This document shows, one piece after another, positions 1 to 10,407 of a stretch of 64,000 nt of DNA. Every line of letters starts with the position of its first letter. Position 1 is the first letter of the stretch. The stretch is from assembly GCA_019044685.2 (NCBI GenBank), contig JAGTXX020000017.1, positions 248,001 to 312,000 of the forward strand. The letters are read 5' to 3'. This DNA is from Nannochloris sp. 'desiccata'. Lineage: Eukaryota; Chlorophyta; Trebouxiophyceae; Chlorellales; Chlorellaceae. Both the position numbers and the translations under genes were made by a program. The notes beneath the pieces were generated by a model. It searched no databases and was not told where the DNA came from. It saw only the letters and a program-made list of their open reading frames with translations.

Positions 1-357
1 CAAGCATAATAAATCATATCAAGCATTAGAGAAAGCCCCAGCTTGGTGCCATTTAGTGAAGAGCCATCAACCTTTTCTCAATGTGTTCCATAAGCCATCA
101 AAGCATAGCAAGTAGTGAAGAATCGTCGGATCTACTAAACTATAGGCATGGTGAGTTGCCAAAGTCCACGGTTTGGGCTCAACGCAGCAAGTGATCTTGA
201 AAATGACAGCATGTTTCTATTATTCCCTTTCTTATGCTGTTCCAAGCTAAAGATACAGCACCCAGCAATTACTTCAAAACACCTAAACGATATTTGCAGC
301 CCTTAACTCCGGAATAGCTACTAAACTCTTCATACCCCTTATTTTCTCGTCATCCAG

Positions 358-1052
358 GTAATCGCGAAAAAAAGACAATAGAACCGCTTAAACTGTTCCG
401 CATCACCTCTGTGATAAAGGCTACTGGTGGCTTTGATCCGTGTTTCCTCTTCCAGGGCACTCTAGCCACTTTAAATGGAAATGGTCTTCCAGCCCATTCC
501 TCCATGTCCCTCTTCACAGCCGAGCGCTCAGACACTGGAACTTATTCCTCTCTTCGCACACCCTCATGTAGCCCTGATCAACCACTAACCTTATATATCT
601 CCTACGAACATCCCTCTCCTAAGATTAAACGTGCCCGTCTTGACACAGCTCCTTATCGCTACTCTCTCCGAGATGATGTGGACGACTCACTGATAGCTTG
701 CTCTCGTGGCCTTGCTACCGAGATTCTATTTGATACCACCATAAATATGGCTATCTGGGGCGCAGAAATCGCTTTATCGTTCCCTTCTTTAAAAGAAATG
801 CAGCATTTTGCTACCTGTCTTCGCAACGTCACTACCAAAAACATGTCGCTTGCTAGCCATCCTTGTGCTGCGTTTTCTACTCCTAGACCCTTAACTCCTC
901 CTGGCGTGGCGGCACTCACGTGTATTACCCCTGAAGTGAGTCTCTTGACAGGTGCTGATTCTTTAACAGGGGCTCAAGGCGCGCTTTTAGCACCCCGTCC
1001 TGAGGACGCCGCGAGCGATGCCGACTCGCCTCCTCCTGAAGAAGGGAAGTAG
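358..1052 (+). CDS. Unidentified protein, 3'-terminal exon (partial)
   Basis: An open frame runs from an apparent splice acceptor (catccag ending at 357) to a TAG at 1050-1052, about 231 codons. There is no ATG near its start, so this is most likely the last exon of a gene whose earlier exons lie in the first 350 bases or beyond the window edge. I could not fix an upstream exon. The product is a soluble-looking mixed-composition protein ending in an acidic, Pro/Ser-rich tail (DADSPPPEEGK). No signal peptide, membrane segment or familiar motif is seen. I do not recognise the family. It could also be a chance open frame, but the composition is balanced and looks coding. Confidence 0.45.
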
Positions 1053-2904
1053 AGAATTTCCTTTTATTTGTTTTGTTTTCTTAGTAATAGAGTCGCATTA
1101 ATGACTCGTAGTTTACTTTCCCAGTGTAGATGATTGCCATAATTGATTGTTTTCCTTCTAGTTTCTTACTTTTAGTTGTACTATAGAGCGTTGAGTGTTG
1201 TGCTCTACATAGCTAGTCTTTTTTGTTTTAAGGTTTTTTTTCTTAGCTTTTTCCCTTACGGAAGCCTCCTCCTTTGCCTCCTATGGCGTAAATGCAACTT
1301 GGTTCCTTTGAGGCTTCTTTTTATTTGAACAAAATTGAGTTTCTTATTGTTTTACCTTTCTACTTTGCCCTTCTCCCCCCCCCCCCCTTGCGTTACCGGT
1401 GTTGGTGTACAGAGTGAAACAACTTTCCGACAGTACACTTCACTGTTTTTCTTTACTATTTCAAGTTTCTGTGTCTCTTCTTACCTCTCTCTTGCCTGCT
1501 GTCGCTTGTTGCAACGTATTGAAAACCTCGTTGTAGATATACTTACTCCATCCTTTTCCAGAACTACTTTGATTCTCCACCCCCTTTGGACTTCTCTATT
1601 ATTTTTCATAGGCTCGGGGTTCCGAGCACCCTTCCCTTAACTTACCAACCTTTCTGAGGCTTTCTTGTATTACTAAACAACAGCTTAAATCGACAACACC
1701 GCATAATGTTTTTCCAATTTCATCAAAATCTCTATTAACTCTTTATTTTTTTCATTCTTTCTTATTTTTATGAATACCCCATTGAGTTCTATTTACTTTG
1801 GTTTTTAGGAAGATTTTCTCTCGCTACATCACCCACAGATATTGATAAAAATTGATTTTAACTTCCCCCCCCCCCCCCCCCTTGTCCCCCTTTTCCCCCA
1901 AGAATGAGCTTTACCCTAACCTACAATTTGATTGAGCCCGCTATCAACACAATCTAATATAATCTAAAATTACATGTTGGTACTAATTAAATCCTTTATT
2001 TCATGTCGTATCATTAATTAAATGATCCATACTAGACAACTCTAAGTCTATAATTAGTAGCAAAAGCGGTGTAGCGTTTTCTTTCTTTCTTTCCCCCCTT
2101 TTGAAAGTAAAACAAAGAGTATCAATCCTCTTTCTTCCCCCCACCCCCACCCCCAAAAATAAGCTTGAAACAAGCTTTCTTTTCCCTCAAGTTTTCGGAT
2201 GCATCAATAACCCTTGTCTCCTTACATGCTAATTACATGCTATGCCCTTGCTTAATTTCTTCTCTGCATAGAAGATTCATTCGTTCATTCAAAAATATAA
2301 CTTACTAATAGCATGTATTTGCTTAATTTTCTCCCCGCATTGGGAGTGATAGTTCCCAAAACAGCTTGGTTTTGCAATCATTCTCCCCTCTGCTTTCCCT
2401 TGAAATAACATAATGCAATACAAATGCTGAGTTTTCTGCCAATTTTTTTTATTCCTGCTATATTTGCAAAACTTTAAGCTGGAATTTAACTGCTTACTGA
2501 CTACTCAGTAAGGTAAATCTACCTCCCTCTTGCCCCTGCATTCCCCCGTTCCCCCCTTTTTACTGAACTAATGGTACGGTAAATATAAACAAGTTCAGAC
2601 CCCCATCCATTGATACTTGGAAAATAGATAGTGTCGTGTAGTGTAGATTTTGCCCGTTATTTTCCCGCACCCCTTTGCATCCCCTTGTAAGTAATACCCA
2701 TTGAATAGAAAAATCTTATTACACAGAAGCACAACGCAGGCACACAAAGAAATGCAGAAAAAAAGGTAGAAATGAAACACACACACGAAACAGCACTACA
2801 TGCTCACTCACTCGCTTTGCTGGCTTGAAAACAGATTGATTGAGACAAACGCTTTTGGTACTCCTCTAAACGACCTAAGAAGGATCATTCAAATCTCAAC
2901 TTTT
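1053..2904. other. Gene-poor T/C-rich stretch
   Basis: No convincing gene is seen on either strand over 1.85 kb. The sequence is strongly T-rich on the plus strand with homopolymer runs, including 13 C at 1375-1387 and 17 C at 1865-1881. The left part is probably the 3' UTR of the exon ending at 1052, and the right part the 3' flank of the OEP80-like gene. Open frames here are low-complexity F/S/L-rich translations. Confidence 0.6.
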
Positions 2905-5160
2905 CTAGCCATGACTACCAATTCCTAAATGGAATCGTCTCTTTTTCGCATCATTCATTGCATACTCCAACCGTAAGGGTCCAATCGGAGTATCAAATCT
3001 AACTCCAGCACCGCCACCAAAACCCGCTCCGGGCTTTTGCCTTGACCCCGCAGGATCCCCTGGCACTGTGTGTCCACTCCCCAAATCAGAGCCATAATCA
3101 CAAAATAAACTTCCTTGTAAGCTTTGAATCAACGGAAAATGAATTTCAGCAGTACCGCTTACGTAATTGCGCCCAGAACCGACGCCGCCTTCGTTGTATC
3201 CTCGGACAGAATTTGTACCGCCAATGGGGAAGGCCTCATAAGGGGGCAGATCACCTACAATAGCACCGCCTTTCGCAGAAACCCATAACCGCAAGGGGCC
3301 TAATGGAATGCCCTTATCTGCACGGAGAGTGAATCTATTAAAATTAAGCCAATCACGTTGTAACGGTACGGCTTGCTCCATGGACGCCACCAGCTCTGTG
3401 TCTCCAGATGGAGCATTATAAGCCACTCTGATGGTTCCTAAAGCCATGGTATCCCTACCCTTTCCACCACGATTGATCATTAATGTGCCTCCGTACATAT
3501 CTTGCAATAACGGTCTATTATGGTCATCGACACACTTTGCTTGTTGCCAATTAACACCAAGACTGCCTTGCCACCCCATGCCTAAAGGTCGTCCGTACTC
3601 TACTCCGCTAACTATACGAGTCACATAAATTCCCGGACCGGTTGTAGTGGTCGTACCTGATGCTGAAGCTCCTCCTGCTGTTGCTCCGGTACCAGTACCA
3701 CCACCAAGAGAACTCGATGCATCAAAGGCTTCATCTGCTGCAACACCGTGCACCGGAGCAGCACTGACTTTAGTATTTTGAGCAGAGATTGTACGGGAAG
3801 TACGGTACGCATCACCTCGTACCCATGGATCAGTATGTGCTATACGGAATGTGCTATCTAATTGACCTACTTCAGCAGAGGCGACAAGGCGTTGTCCAAG
3901 GCCAAATAAATTTCTTTGAGAATAGGAGAGGGTGCCTACAAAGCCGGGCAAGGACCCTTCAGAAGCAGCTCCCGCAGCAGAAATACCTCCGCCAGCAGCT
4001 AAACCTCCCGTTTTCTTCCTTTCTTTCACTTCCAGGGTTAGATCAACACGGGGTGCTTCGACTGTAGAACCTTCTGCTGGCTGAGGGCGAATTGAAACAT
4101 CTTCAAAAAGGCCCATCGAGTAGACGGCCTCAATATCAGTTTTTGCTTGTTTTAAGTTGTAGACCTGCCCTGGTTGGGTGGTAAGATGCCGTAATACGAT
4201 ATCAGGTCTGGTTTTCCCTTCTTCACGTGCTTCTCCAGTCTTTGGGTCTACATAACGTAAAGCAATTCGATTTACAGTGGCCTCGGCAACTTTGACTTGG
4301 GCGACATCACCTTGTCCGAGCTCAACGTCAATTACTTGGCCTAAAACGCCGTGTTCTTCATACCAGCTGTTGAGTTTGGCTACTGCACGAGTTAAAGAAT
4401 TATAATTCAAGGTACGGCCGCGCATTCCGTGGAAGGCATCTTGAATTATTGCTTGTGGAAGACGGGCAGCACCTGTGGAGACAACTCCCCTTAATTCAGG
4501 GTTTGGAGTGACTTCTACAGTGAGTCTGACACCATCACGGGTATCTTCTGCACGAGGACGGCAAGTAGAGAAATATCCAGTATCAAAAACGCGTTGTACG
4601 TCTTCTTGAACTTCTCGAACGGTATAGGCAAAGTTTGGGCGGGTAGTCAATGCTGCAAGAACTGCTTCACGAAGCTCTCCATCAGCACCAGAGACGTCTA
4701 CTTCACTAATCAAGATGCGTTCTTCGTCTTCTTCCCCTTTCTTCTTTTCGTTGTTTCCTTTAGGGTCAGAGGAAGGATCTGTCTGAGCTGAGGAAGATGG
4801 ATCAGAAGAAGAGTCGTTGCCAGAATTTTTACCGGGCATGCGTGCCCTGAACTTGGAAGGGAAGAGTGCCACAGCTTCAGATTTGGAGGGTTGGGCAGAG
4901 GAAACTGAGGCAAAAAGCGCAGGTCTGGGAAGTGCAGCTAGCTTTTTATTGGGATTAAAGATCATTGAGTGATCACCAACAGCAAGATGAATCAATTGTC
5001 GTGTAATTTCCTGGCCGATATTCGCCATGGTATTGTTTGCACACATAATCCCTTGCTTGCATTGCTCTGCAACGTTTGCTGCAAACTTTTGTGAAACGAT
5101 CGTGCCATCATGAGCTTGGCTAGTTCGCCTCGCTTTGGCCCTGCGCGACGCAGAAAACAT
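2905..5160 (-). CDS. OEP80: Omp85-family plastid outer-envelope protein (OEP80/Toc75-V-like)
   Basis: A single 751-codon exon. After a Ser/Lys/Glu-rich N-terminal region (about residues 90-145) come three POTRA-like repeats (about 148-385) and a C-terminal 16-strand-type beta-barrel (about 390-751). The diagnostic Omp85 motif is present near the C-terminus as IGGTNSVRGYNEGG (the VRGY loop motif), followed by FCDYGSDLGSG and a final amphipathic strand ending RFHLGIGSHG. Family members insert or translocate beta-barrel proteins in the chloroplast outer envelope. The short N-terminus and three POTRAs fit the OEP80/Toc75-V branch better than Toc75-III, which carries a cleaved poly-Gly transit peptide. 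Inserts rich in Gly, Ala and Thr (about residues 480-510) probably sit in barrel loops. SAM50 is an alternative but normally has one POTRA. Confidence 0.85.
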   Translation of the reverse strand: MFSASRRAKARRTSQAHDGTIVSQKFAANVAEQCKQGIMCANNTMANIGQEITRQLIHLAVGDHSMIFNPNKKLAALPRPALFASVSSAQPSKSEAVALFPSKFRARMPGKNSGNDSSSDPSSSAQTDPSSDPKGNNEKKKGEEDEERILISEVDVSGADGELREAVLAALTTRPNFAYTVREVQEDVQRVFDTGYFSTCRPRAEDTRDGVRLTVEVTPNPELRGVVSTGAARLPQAIIQDAFHGMRGRTLNYNSLTRAVAKLNSWYEEHGVLGQVIDVELGQGDVAQVKVAEATVNRIALRYVDPKTGEAREEGKTRPDIVLRHLTTQPGQVYNLKQAKTDIEAVYSMGLFEDVSIRPQPAEGSTVEAPRVDLTLEVKERKKTGGLAAGGGISAAGAASEGSLPGFVGTLSYSQRNLFGLGQRLVASAEVGQLDSTFRIAHTDPWVRGDAYRTSRTISAQNTKVSAAPVHGVAADEAFDASSSLGGGTGTGATAGGASASGTTTTTGPGIYVTRIVSGVEYGRPLGMGWQGSLGVNWQQAKCVDDHNRPLLQDMYGGTLMINRGGKGRDTMALGTIRVAYNAPSGDTELVASMEQAVPLQRDWLNFNRFTLRADKGIPLGPLRLWVSAKGGAIVGDLPPYEAFPIGGTNSVRGYNEGGVGSGRNYVSGTAEIHFPLIQSLQGSLFCDYGSDLGSGHTVPGDPAGSRQKPGAGFGGGAGVRFDTPIGPLRLEYAMNDAKKRRFHLGIGSHG

Positions 5161-5651
5161 CGTTGCAGGCCGTCAACTTCTACTTAAAATATGTAAATTA
5201 TTTCAACAACCGATACGGAGGGGATCAAATATTAAAGAAAATTCTTATCAAAGACAAAATGAAAGCGGCGACGGCGAGAGGAGACTTGCAGACGGTCACG
5301 GTGGATGTTGCGGTGCTAACGTGGTGCCATCGTGGGACATGATGACTTTTTCGGTCAGTGGGTTCTTGGGTAGAAAGAATTGCTGCCGGCTTGCTGCCTT
5401 GTGGGACTGCTGCTAGAATACTTCGACTTACAAAGAGACGCTAACTTAGTCAAAGAATAGAAAACAAGCAAGGATAACAACAACAGCCTTGGATAAAAAT
5501 GGTAAGAACAACGTATATGAACAAGAATATGAATCTACTCAAAGAAGTACGTATCGTACAAAATAAAAAACAACAACATGGAATTTCAATCTTAATATTA
5601 CTATTGCTATTTCGGCACTCTACCTACTCTTCTATTTTTTCGAGAGTTTCT

Positions 5652-8309
5652 TTACTCTGTCCAAGCCTCAGCAGCCCCGCCTTCTCTACGAATAGCATGC
5701 CTCAAAGCGGCCAAATCACTTAAAGTTAAGCTTCGCTCTAATTCCATCAACTGACCGAGCAAGGTGCTCGAAGAGGCATCCACAGCAATGCCAACGTCAG
5801 CAGCAGCAGCAGGAGGGCTCGGAGGAACTTCTTCTCCCTCCTTGGTAGCAACGACACTTCCGCTGGCACTTCGTGCTACAACAGCATCAGATAAGCTCAC
5901 CAACTTCTGTGCAGCCACATTAACCAAAGGGCTTAGCTCAGCTTTGCCAGAGAACAAGGCATTAGGATTGAAGACAAACCCATCATCTTCTTTGATACTG
6001 CCTCTCTTTTGCATTTCAGCTGACGTCGCCACTGCGTTGCTGTCGCTCTGATTACTATTTTTCACTCCACCTTCTTCTACGAAAGACTCTTCCATAGGCA
6101 CGAAAGATTTCGTAGGTTTTTTTGCTTCCTCTACTCGAGCCAGATCCACGCTCATGCCTAGTGCCAGCCTTTCAAGCATCTGATAAAACCCGGGGCTGCG
6201 AGGCGGGACAGGGATCGAAGTGGCCGCTAAATTATTGTTATCAGGAACGATAAGGGAATTAACAGCAGAAATATTAGGATATTGCTGTTGAATCTTCTTT
6301 AAGACAGCTCGAGTGCCTGCAGCAGGAAGGTGGTACCCATCAGCACCGGCAGCGATGTTGACTGCCTCTTCTTTACCTACCCGTCCTTGCTCGGTTATTT
6401 CATCATTAGAAGGGTGGGTTTGAGCGCTACGGGGACGCTTTACTTGCATTACTTCATCGCTCTTTATACTAGAACCACGGCTAGGATTGTGATTTAACAT
6501 AGATCCCTCTTTTCTTTTCGCTGCACGTGGGTGCAGATTTGCCAAGTGTGCCATTTCCCGTTTTCTTCTATTTTCCAAAAGGCGCTGGGTAGCCTCGCTA
6601 CGTGCTGAAGAGGCTTTTGTCATGCGGGGCTTGATAGTGGGTTGACGTAAAGGGCTTACAGCTCTGGAAGCAGGGGCAGACTGAACCTGTGGGCGATGAT
6701 ATTGTTGCTGCTGCTCTTGAAGTGAAGGGATTGGAGCAGCCGAAGCCCCGACAGGTGCTACTTGAGCAGCAGCAATCTGCTGCTGTCGAGGTGACTTACT
6801 GTTAACTACTACTCCACCTCGCTTCTGGGGGGATACAGGGGCGCTACGAATATCTTGATAGTACCCACCTTGCTGCTGCTGCTGCTGGAGGTGGTGGTGA
6901 CTTTTAAAGTAACTGTTGTTGTTTTTTGGATCCATCAGTGCAGCCAAAGTGACTTGAGTCTGCTTGGCACCACCATTTGAAGGTTTTCTTTGGCCCATTT
7001 GACCAGCCTGAGGAGGTAAAGGCACAGACAACGCTTGAATCAAAGCAGATTGCAACTCCTGTGCATGGGCTTCCTCTGTGCCTCTAATTTCAGACGACTG
7101 CCGCTGCAGCTGAGACGGTTGCTGCTGCTGCTGCTGCAATTGTTCTGGCATCATACCAGGAACCTGTTCTTCTTGGTGACGTTTTTGTACTAAGGGGCGT
7201 CCATCCGCTCCTGCTACAGGAGTCCGACGATACATCGCTGCCCCCGGTGTTACCAAACCACCTTCATGATCACTTAATTCTGCTTCCAAAGACTCAAAAG
7301 AAGCCTCTGAATGCAGTTCTTCATGTTGAGGGGTACTAGCATTTAAGTGGTCGCCTTGAGTGATCCAAGTGTCGCGATTTCTAGGAGGAAAGGCAAGATT
7401 TCCAGCAATAGTGCCAAATTGAGGGGTGGGAGGAGTACCGCCACTGCTCAAAGGCTGCTGCTGCTCAGAAAGGGCAATTGCTGTAGCAGAGTTGATACCA
7501 TGGCCACTGGCATGAACACCACGGCTATAACCCTGTGCACCATCAGCAAGTGCTGCTGCAGCAAGCCCTGGCTTCAAAGATGCTAAACTCTGCCTAAGGG
7601 GTGCCATTTCAGAGGTTAGTTTAAGCGTAGGTGGAGTGACTTTAGCGCTAAGTGGACGAGGACGCGTAGGAGTACGAATTAAAAATGGAGAAGGCGGGCC
7701 ATGACCTCCACCTCCTCGGGTTTGCCGAGGTGCAAAGCAAGAAAAGGAAAAGAGCTTGGCAAAGAAGCCTTTCTGCTTTCTGTGAGGGAAGGGGACACCA
7801 TAGCCAGGTTCATCGAGCTCGCAATGCATGTTACGGCGCTTAGCAGTCAGGAATAGAGGGGTCAAAGCCTGCTCTTGCTGCTGTGGTTGTTGTTGGCTGG
7901 CGCGAGCGTTGGCTAGTGCTGGCAAGGCGACGATGCGAGGACCTAGTTGTTGAGAAGGGACAGGGGTATGCAGCATATTAGCCACGCTTTTAGTAATAGC
8001 AGCGTCTATTTCACGACCTATAGTGTCTTGAGAATCCGTAGGGGATGGGGGTCGGAAGGCAGGGATAGTAGTTCTAGAAGAAGGTTTCGAGTTCTGTTGA
8101 GCAGCATGGCGACCAGCTGGAATGAGCTGCTGTTTAGGAGGACCCTGCTTTTTGGATGGCTGAGGACGAGGTGCTGGGGCTGGTACCTTTTTCTTCTTGG
8201 ATGGAGAGGTTGCTACGGTGTGTATAATATCAGCACGCTGCTGTTTTAGAGCTGCTTGAGAGGCTAATGCTTGCTCGAGCTCTCGCAGCAGTTGCTGATT
8301 GTTCGCCAT
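5652..8309 (-). CDS. Glutamine-rich low-complexity protein of unknown function
   Basis: An 885-codon frame beginning MANNQQLLRELEQALASQ. It is dominated by low-complexity sequence: several poly-Gln runs encoded mostly by CAG/CAA (for example near residues 393-400, 475-482 and 535-540), Pro/Lys-rich segments, and basic stretches (KRKREM-type and SPSKKKK near residue 35). Short ordered islands occur at the extreme N-terminus, around FYQMLERLALGMSVDLARV, and at the C-terminus (LMELERSLTLSDLAALRHAIRRE), which may form helices. No known domain is recognised. A splice-acceptor-like CTGCAG immediately 5' of the ATG (minus strand, around 8322-8327) suggests an intron in the 5' leader or a further upstream coding exon. 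Basic patches and Gln-richness would fit a nuclear or RNA-associated protein, but that is inference only. Confidence 0.6.
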   Translation of the reverse strand: MANNQQLLRELEQALASQAALKQQRADIIHTVATSPSKKKKVPAPAPRPQPSKKQGPPKQQLIPAGRHAAQQNSKPSSRTTIPAFRPPSPTDSQDTIGREIDAAITKSVANMLHTPVPSQQLGPRIVALPALANARASQQQPQQQEQALTPLFLTAKRRNMHCELDEPGYGVPFPHRKQKGFFAKLFSFSCFAPRQTRGGGGHGPPSPFLIRTPTRPRPLSAKVTPPTLKLTSEMAPLRQSLASLKPGLAAAALADGAQGYSRGVHASGHGINSATAIALSEQQQPLSSGGTPPTPQFGTIAGNLAFPPRNRDTWITQGDHLNASTPQHEELHSEASFESLEAELSDHEGGLVTPGAAMYRRTPVAGADGRPLVQKRHQEEQVPGMMPEQLQQQQQQPSQLQRQSSEIRGTEEAHAQELQSALIQALSVPLPPQAGQMGQRKPSNGGAKQTQVTLAALMDPKNNNSYFKSHHHLQQQQQQGGYYQDIRSAPVSPQKRGGVVVNSKSPRQQQIAAAQVAPVGASAAPIPSLQEQQQQYHRPQVQSAPASRAVSPLRQPTIKPRMTKASSARSEATQRLLENRRKREMAHLANLHPRAAKRKEGSMLNHNPSRGSSIKSDEVMQVKRPRSAQTHPSNDEITEQGRVGKEEAVNIAAGADGYHLPAAGTRAVLKKIQQQYPNISAVNSLIVPDNNNLAATSIPVPPRSPGFYQMLERLALGMSVDLARVEEAKKPTKSFVPMEESFVEEGGVKNSNQSDSNAVATSAEMQKRGSIKEDDGFVFNPNALFSGKAELSPLVNVAAQKLVSLSDAVVARSASGSVVATKEGEEVPPSPPAAAADVGIAVDASSSTLLGQLMELERSLTLSDLAALRHAIRREGGAAEAWTE

Positions 8310-8321
8310 AGCTAATCGAGC

Positions 8322-9308
8322 CTGCAGGGGAAATCATAATGAATCACATAATATTTTGGGTTTAGTGTTGCGAAAATGGGAGCTTAAGGTGCCTGAAAGC
8401 AGTGTATTATGCTCTTTCAACGCAGATTGCTGTCTCTCATGCAACATCTTGTCGCACCTCCAATGTTGGAGCTAATAGATCTAAAAAGATCTTGAATAAT
8501 TACTAAATATTTTACTATGCTCTAATATCTTGGTGCGGGTGAATATGAAGTCGTCTTGCACTCTTGGGTGGTGAATGGCGAACCCAACTAACTGCAATTG
8601 AATTGACGACGTGGACACGGTTCGGGCTTGAGCCTTCTAATAAATTTACCTATATCTTAATACTTTGAAAATGTACTCTATTTACTTGTTTGTCTGAATT
8701 ATAGCTGTTTCTTTGAAGGGAATACTTTCTACAGCCAGTCTCGGCCCGAAGAGTCTGAGAGACCACTGCTGGCAGCGTCGCTGGCAAGACGAGCCGGGGT
8801 ATATTGTTATTCAGGAGGAAGAGTACAGTAAATGGGTTTCATTGATATAATATAGTTACATATTGTGGCGCTCACAGAGCAATGTGTGTAGGAAAAGAGC
8901 GGGGAAAGACTGTCCGCCCGGCTGCCGCCATGGTTACCACTGCCGCGGGTGGTAGAGCATGTGGCTTGAACCCAACTATGTACATAGACTTACAGCATAG
9001 AGAAGAAACATATCGTCTCATGCACTAGGGGGTTGTCATTAAATAGAAGGATCCACCCCTCAGCTAAAGAAAAGCTGGGCATGGTTCTAAAAACCAAAGC
9101 TGTACCGCCTGTTGGCGACTTGTACATCGATATGGCAATGCCGGCTGTGAGAAGAACTCTTTACTCGCTTCTTCAGACAATGGTGGGCCCCTTTCAAATT
9201 TAGTTTAAGTAAGTAGGCATAAGATTGAGCACAGCTGTTGTCCTCTTAGCTCTGCTGCTTCGCCTGGGACTCATTATAATCTTCGAAAATCTTTCTGCAG
9301 GAAACAAG
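8322..9308. other. Divergent upstream region of Q-rich gene and RPL37
   Basis: About 1 kb between two divergently transcribed genes, with no supported coding sequence. The right end holds the RPL37 leader: a GTAAGT donor at 9209 and a TTTCTGCAG acceptor ending at 9299-9300 outline a probable 5' UTR intron of about 90 nt just before the ATG, common in ribosomal protein genes. The middle (8700-9180) is more GC-balanced and could hold a noncoding RNA, but no tRNA, snRNA or snoRNA signature could be matched. Confidence 0.45.
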
Positions 9309-10106
9309 ATGGGAAAGTGCGGAAAGGGAACAGGAAGCTTTGGTAAGAACGCATTTTAACTATTCTGGAGCTGCGTTGGATGGATTAACGCAATAGAGCT
9401 TCGAATTTTCAGCCTTGATGTGGAATTTTGCTTGAATCCTTAATTTTTACTTTGAAAGAGATATTTGATGCCCCTCGCTTACTGATTGATTCCATTTATA
9501 ATTTATATAGGTCTTCGCCACACCAAGTCGCACACTCTGTGCCGTAGGTGCGGTCACCGCTCATTCCATAACCAGAAGAGCACTTGCTCTCATTGCGGCT
9601 ACCCTGCATCTAAGATCAGGAAGTGTAAGTTTTTGATGATTTTACTGGAAGTAACGGGTAATTAATGCCCCGGGGATGGCTGGAATTGAGAATAGAGATA
9701 GCCCAGCAGCATTTACATTTATTTATTTAATGTTCAGCCAAACTTATAATATTGCGTGGTGTGGCGCTGTGCTTGAGGAGTACAAACGTATATATAGGGT
9801 TTCGTAATTAGGGAAACGCCATCTTTATCGATTAAATTCTCACCATCCTTTCTGATGTTTTTGATTTCCCGCAGACAACTGGAGTGTGAAGGCTATCCGC
9901 AGAAAGACTACCGGTACTGGCCGCATGCGTCACATTAAGGAGGTCCAGCGCCGTTTCAGGAATGGATTCCAGGAGGGTAAGTAGCGTTTAGAGCTTTGCT
10001 GTCGATTAATTGAACAACAATAATTTAACACGTGTTTAGTCTTTTCACCCTTTTTTTTCTTGCTTTGTTTGGATTTGCAGGCCAGGCCAAGAAGGCGTCA
10101 GCATAA
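9309..10106 (+). CDS. RPL37: Cytosolic 60S ribosomal protein L37 (eL37)
   Basis: Four coding exons: 9309-9342, 9511-9624, 9875-9976, 10081-10106, giving 91 residues. All introns are GT-AG. The product begins [20 protein letters not shown] and carries the eL37 zinc ribbon [20 protein letters not shown] (CxxC...CxxC), then the conserved tail [20 protein letters not shown] and [10 protein letters not shown]. eL37 binds 23S-like domain III rRNA near the exit tunnel in the large subunit. The length matches the usual 90-97 residues. The leader probably contains a further noncoding intron (9209-9300). A TGTAA signal lies 29 nt after the stop. Confidence 0.97.
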
Positions 10107-10134
10107 ATGACAGTGCTTTAAATCTTTCCTAGAA

Positions 10135-10139
10135 TGTAA
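10135..10139 (+). promoter_or_regulatory. TGTAA polyadenylation signal of RPL37
   Basis: TGTAA lies 29 nt downstream of the RPL37 stop codon. This pentamer replaces AATAAA in chlorophyte green algae. Confidence 0.55.
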
Positions 10140-10407
10140 CAATAGATTAATAGTTCGTTAAATTATAGCAGGAGCGGCGCGAGAATCTAAGGGGCCCCAA
10201 AAGCGAGGAGAGTTGAGAAAATTTACATGCAATGTTGGGTTGCAATCGAGTAATAGAATAACATTGAGAACTGGGTCTGTTGGCCCACCTAGTCGGTAAA
10301 TTGCCTTCTGTGTAGGAAAAAGCAAGTCAGCACTTCCAGCGCTCCAAAAACAAAGACAAAAGCTCTAATTCCATCCTTCGGGCACATTTTACCGTATTCT
10401 TTCCAAA

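Noticed and set aside
1335..1640. 101-codon ORF with hydrophobic, Phe/Ser-rich translation
   Set aside because: Low-complexity T-rich DNA with a poly-C run; no ATG context, homology or splice support.
8700..9180. Possible structured RNA gene (GC-balanced stretch)
   Set aside because: No match to tRNA, U1-U6 snRNA, SRP RNA or U3 landmarks could be made by eye.
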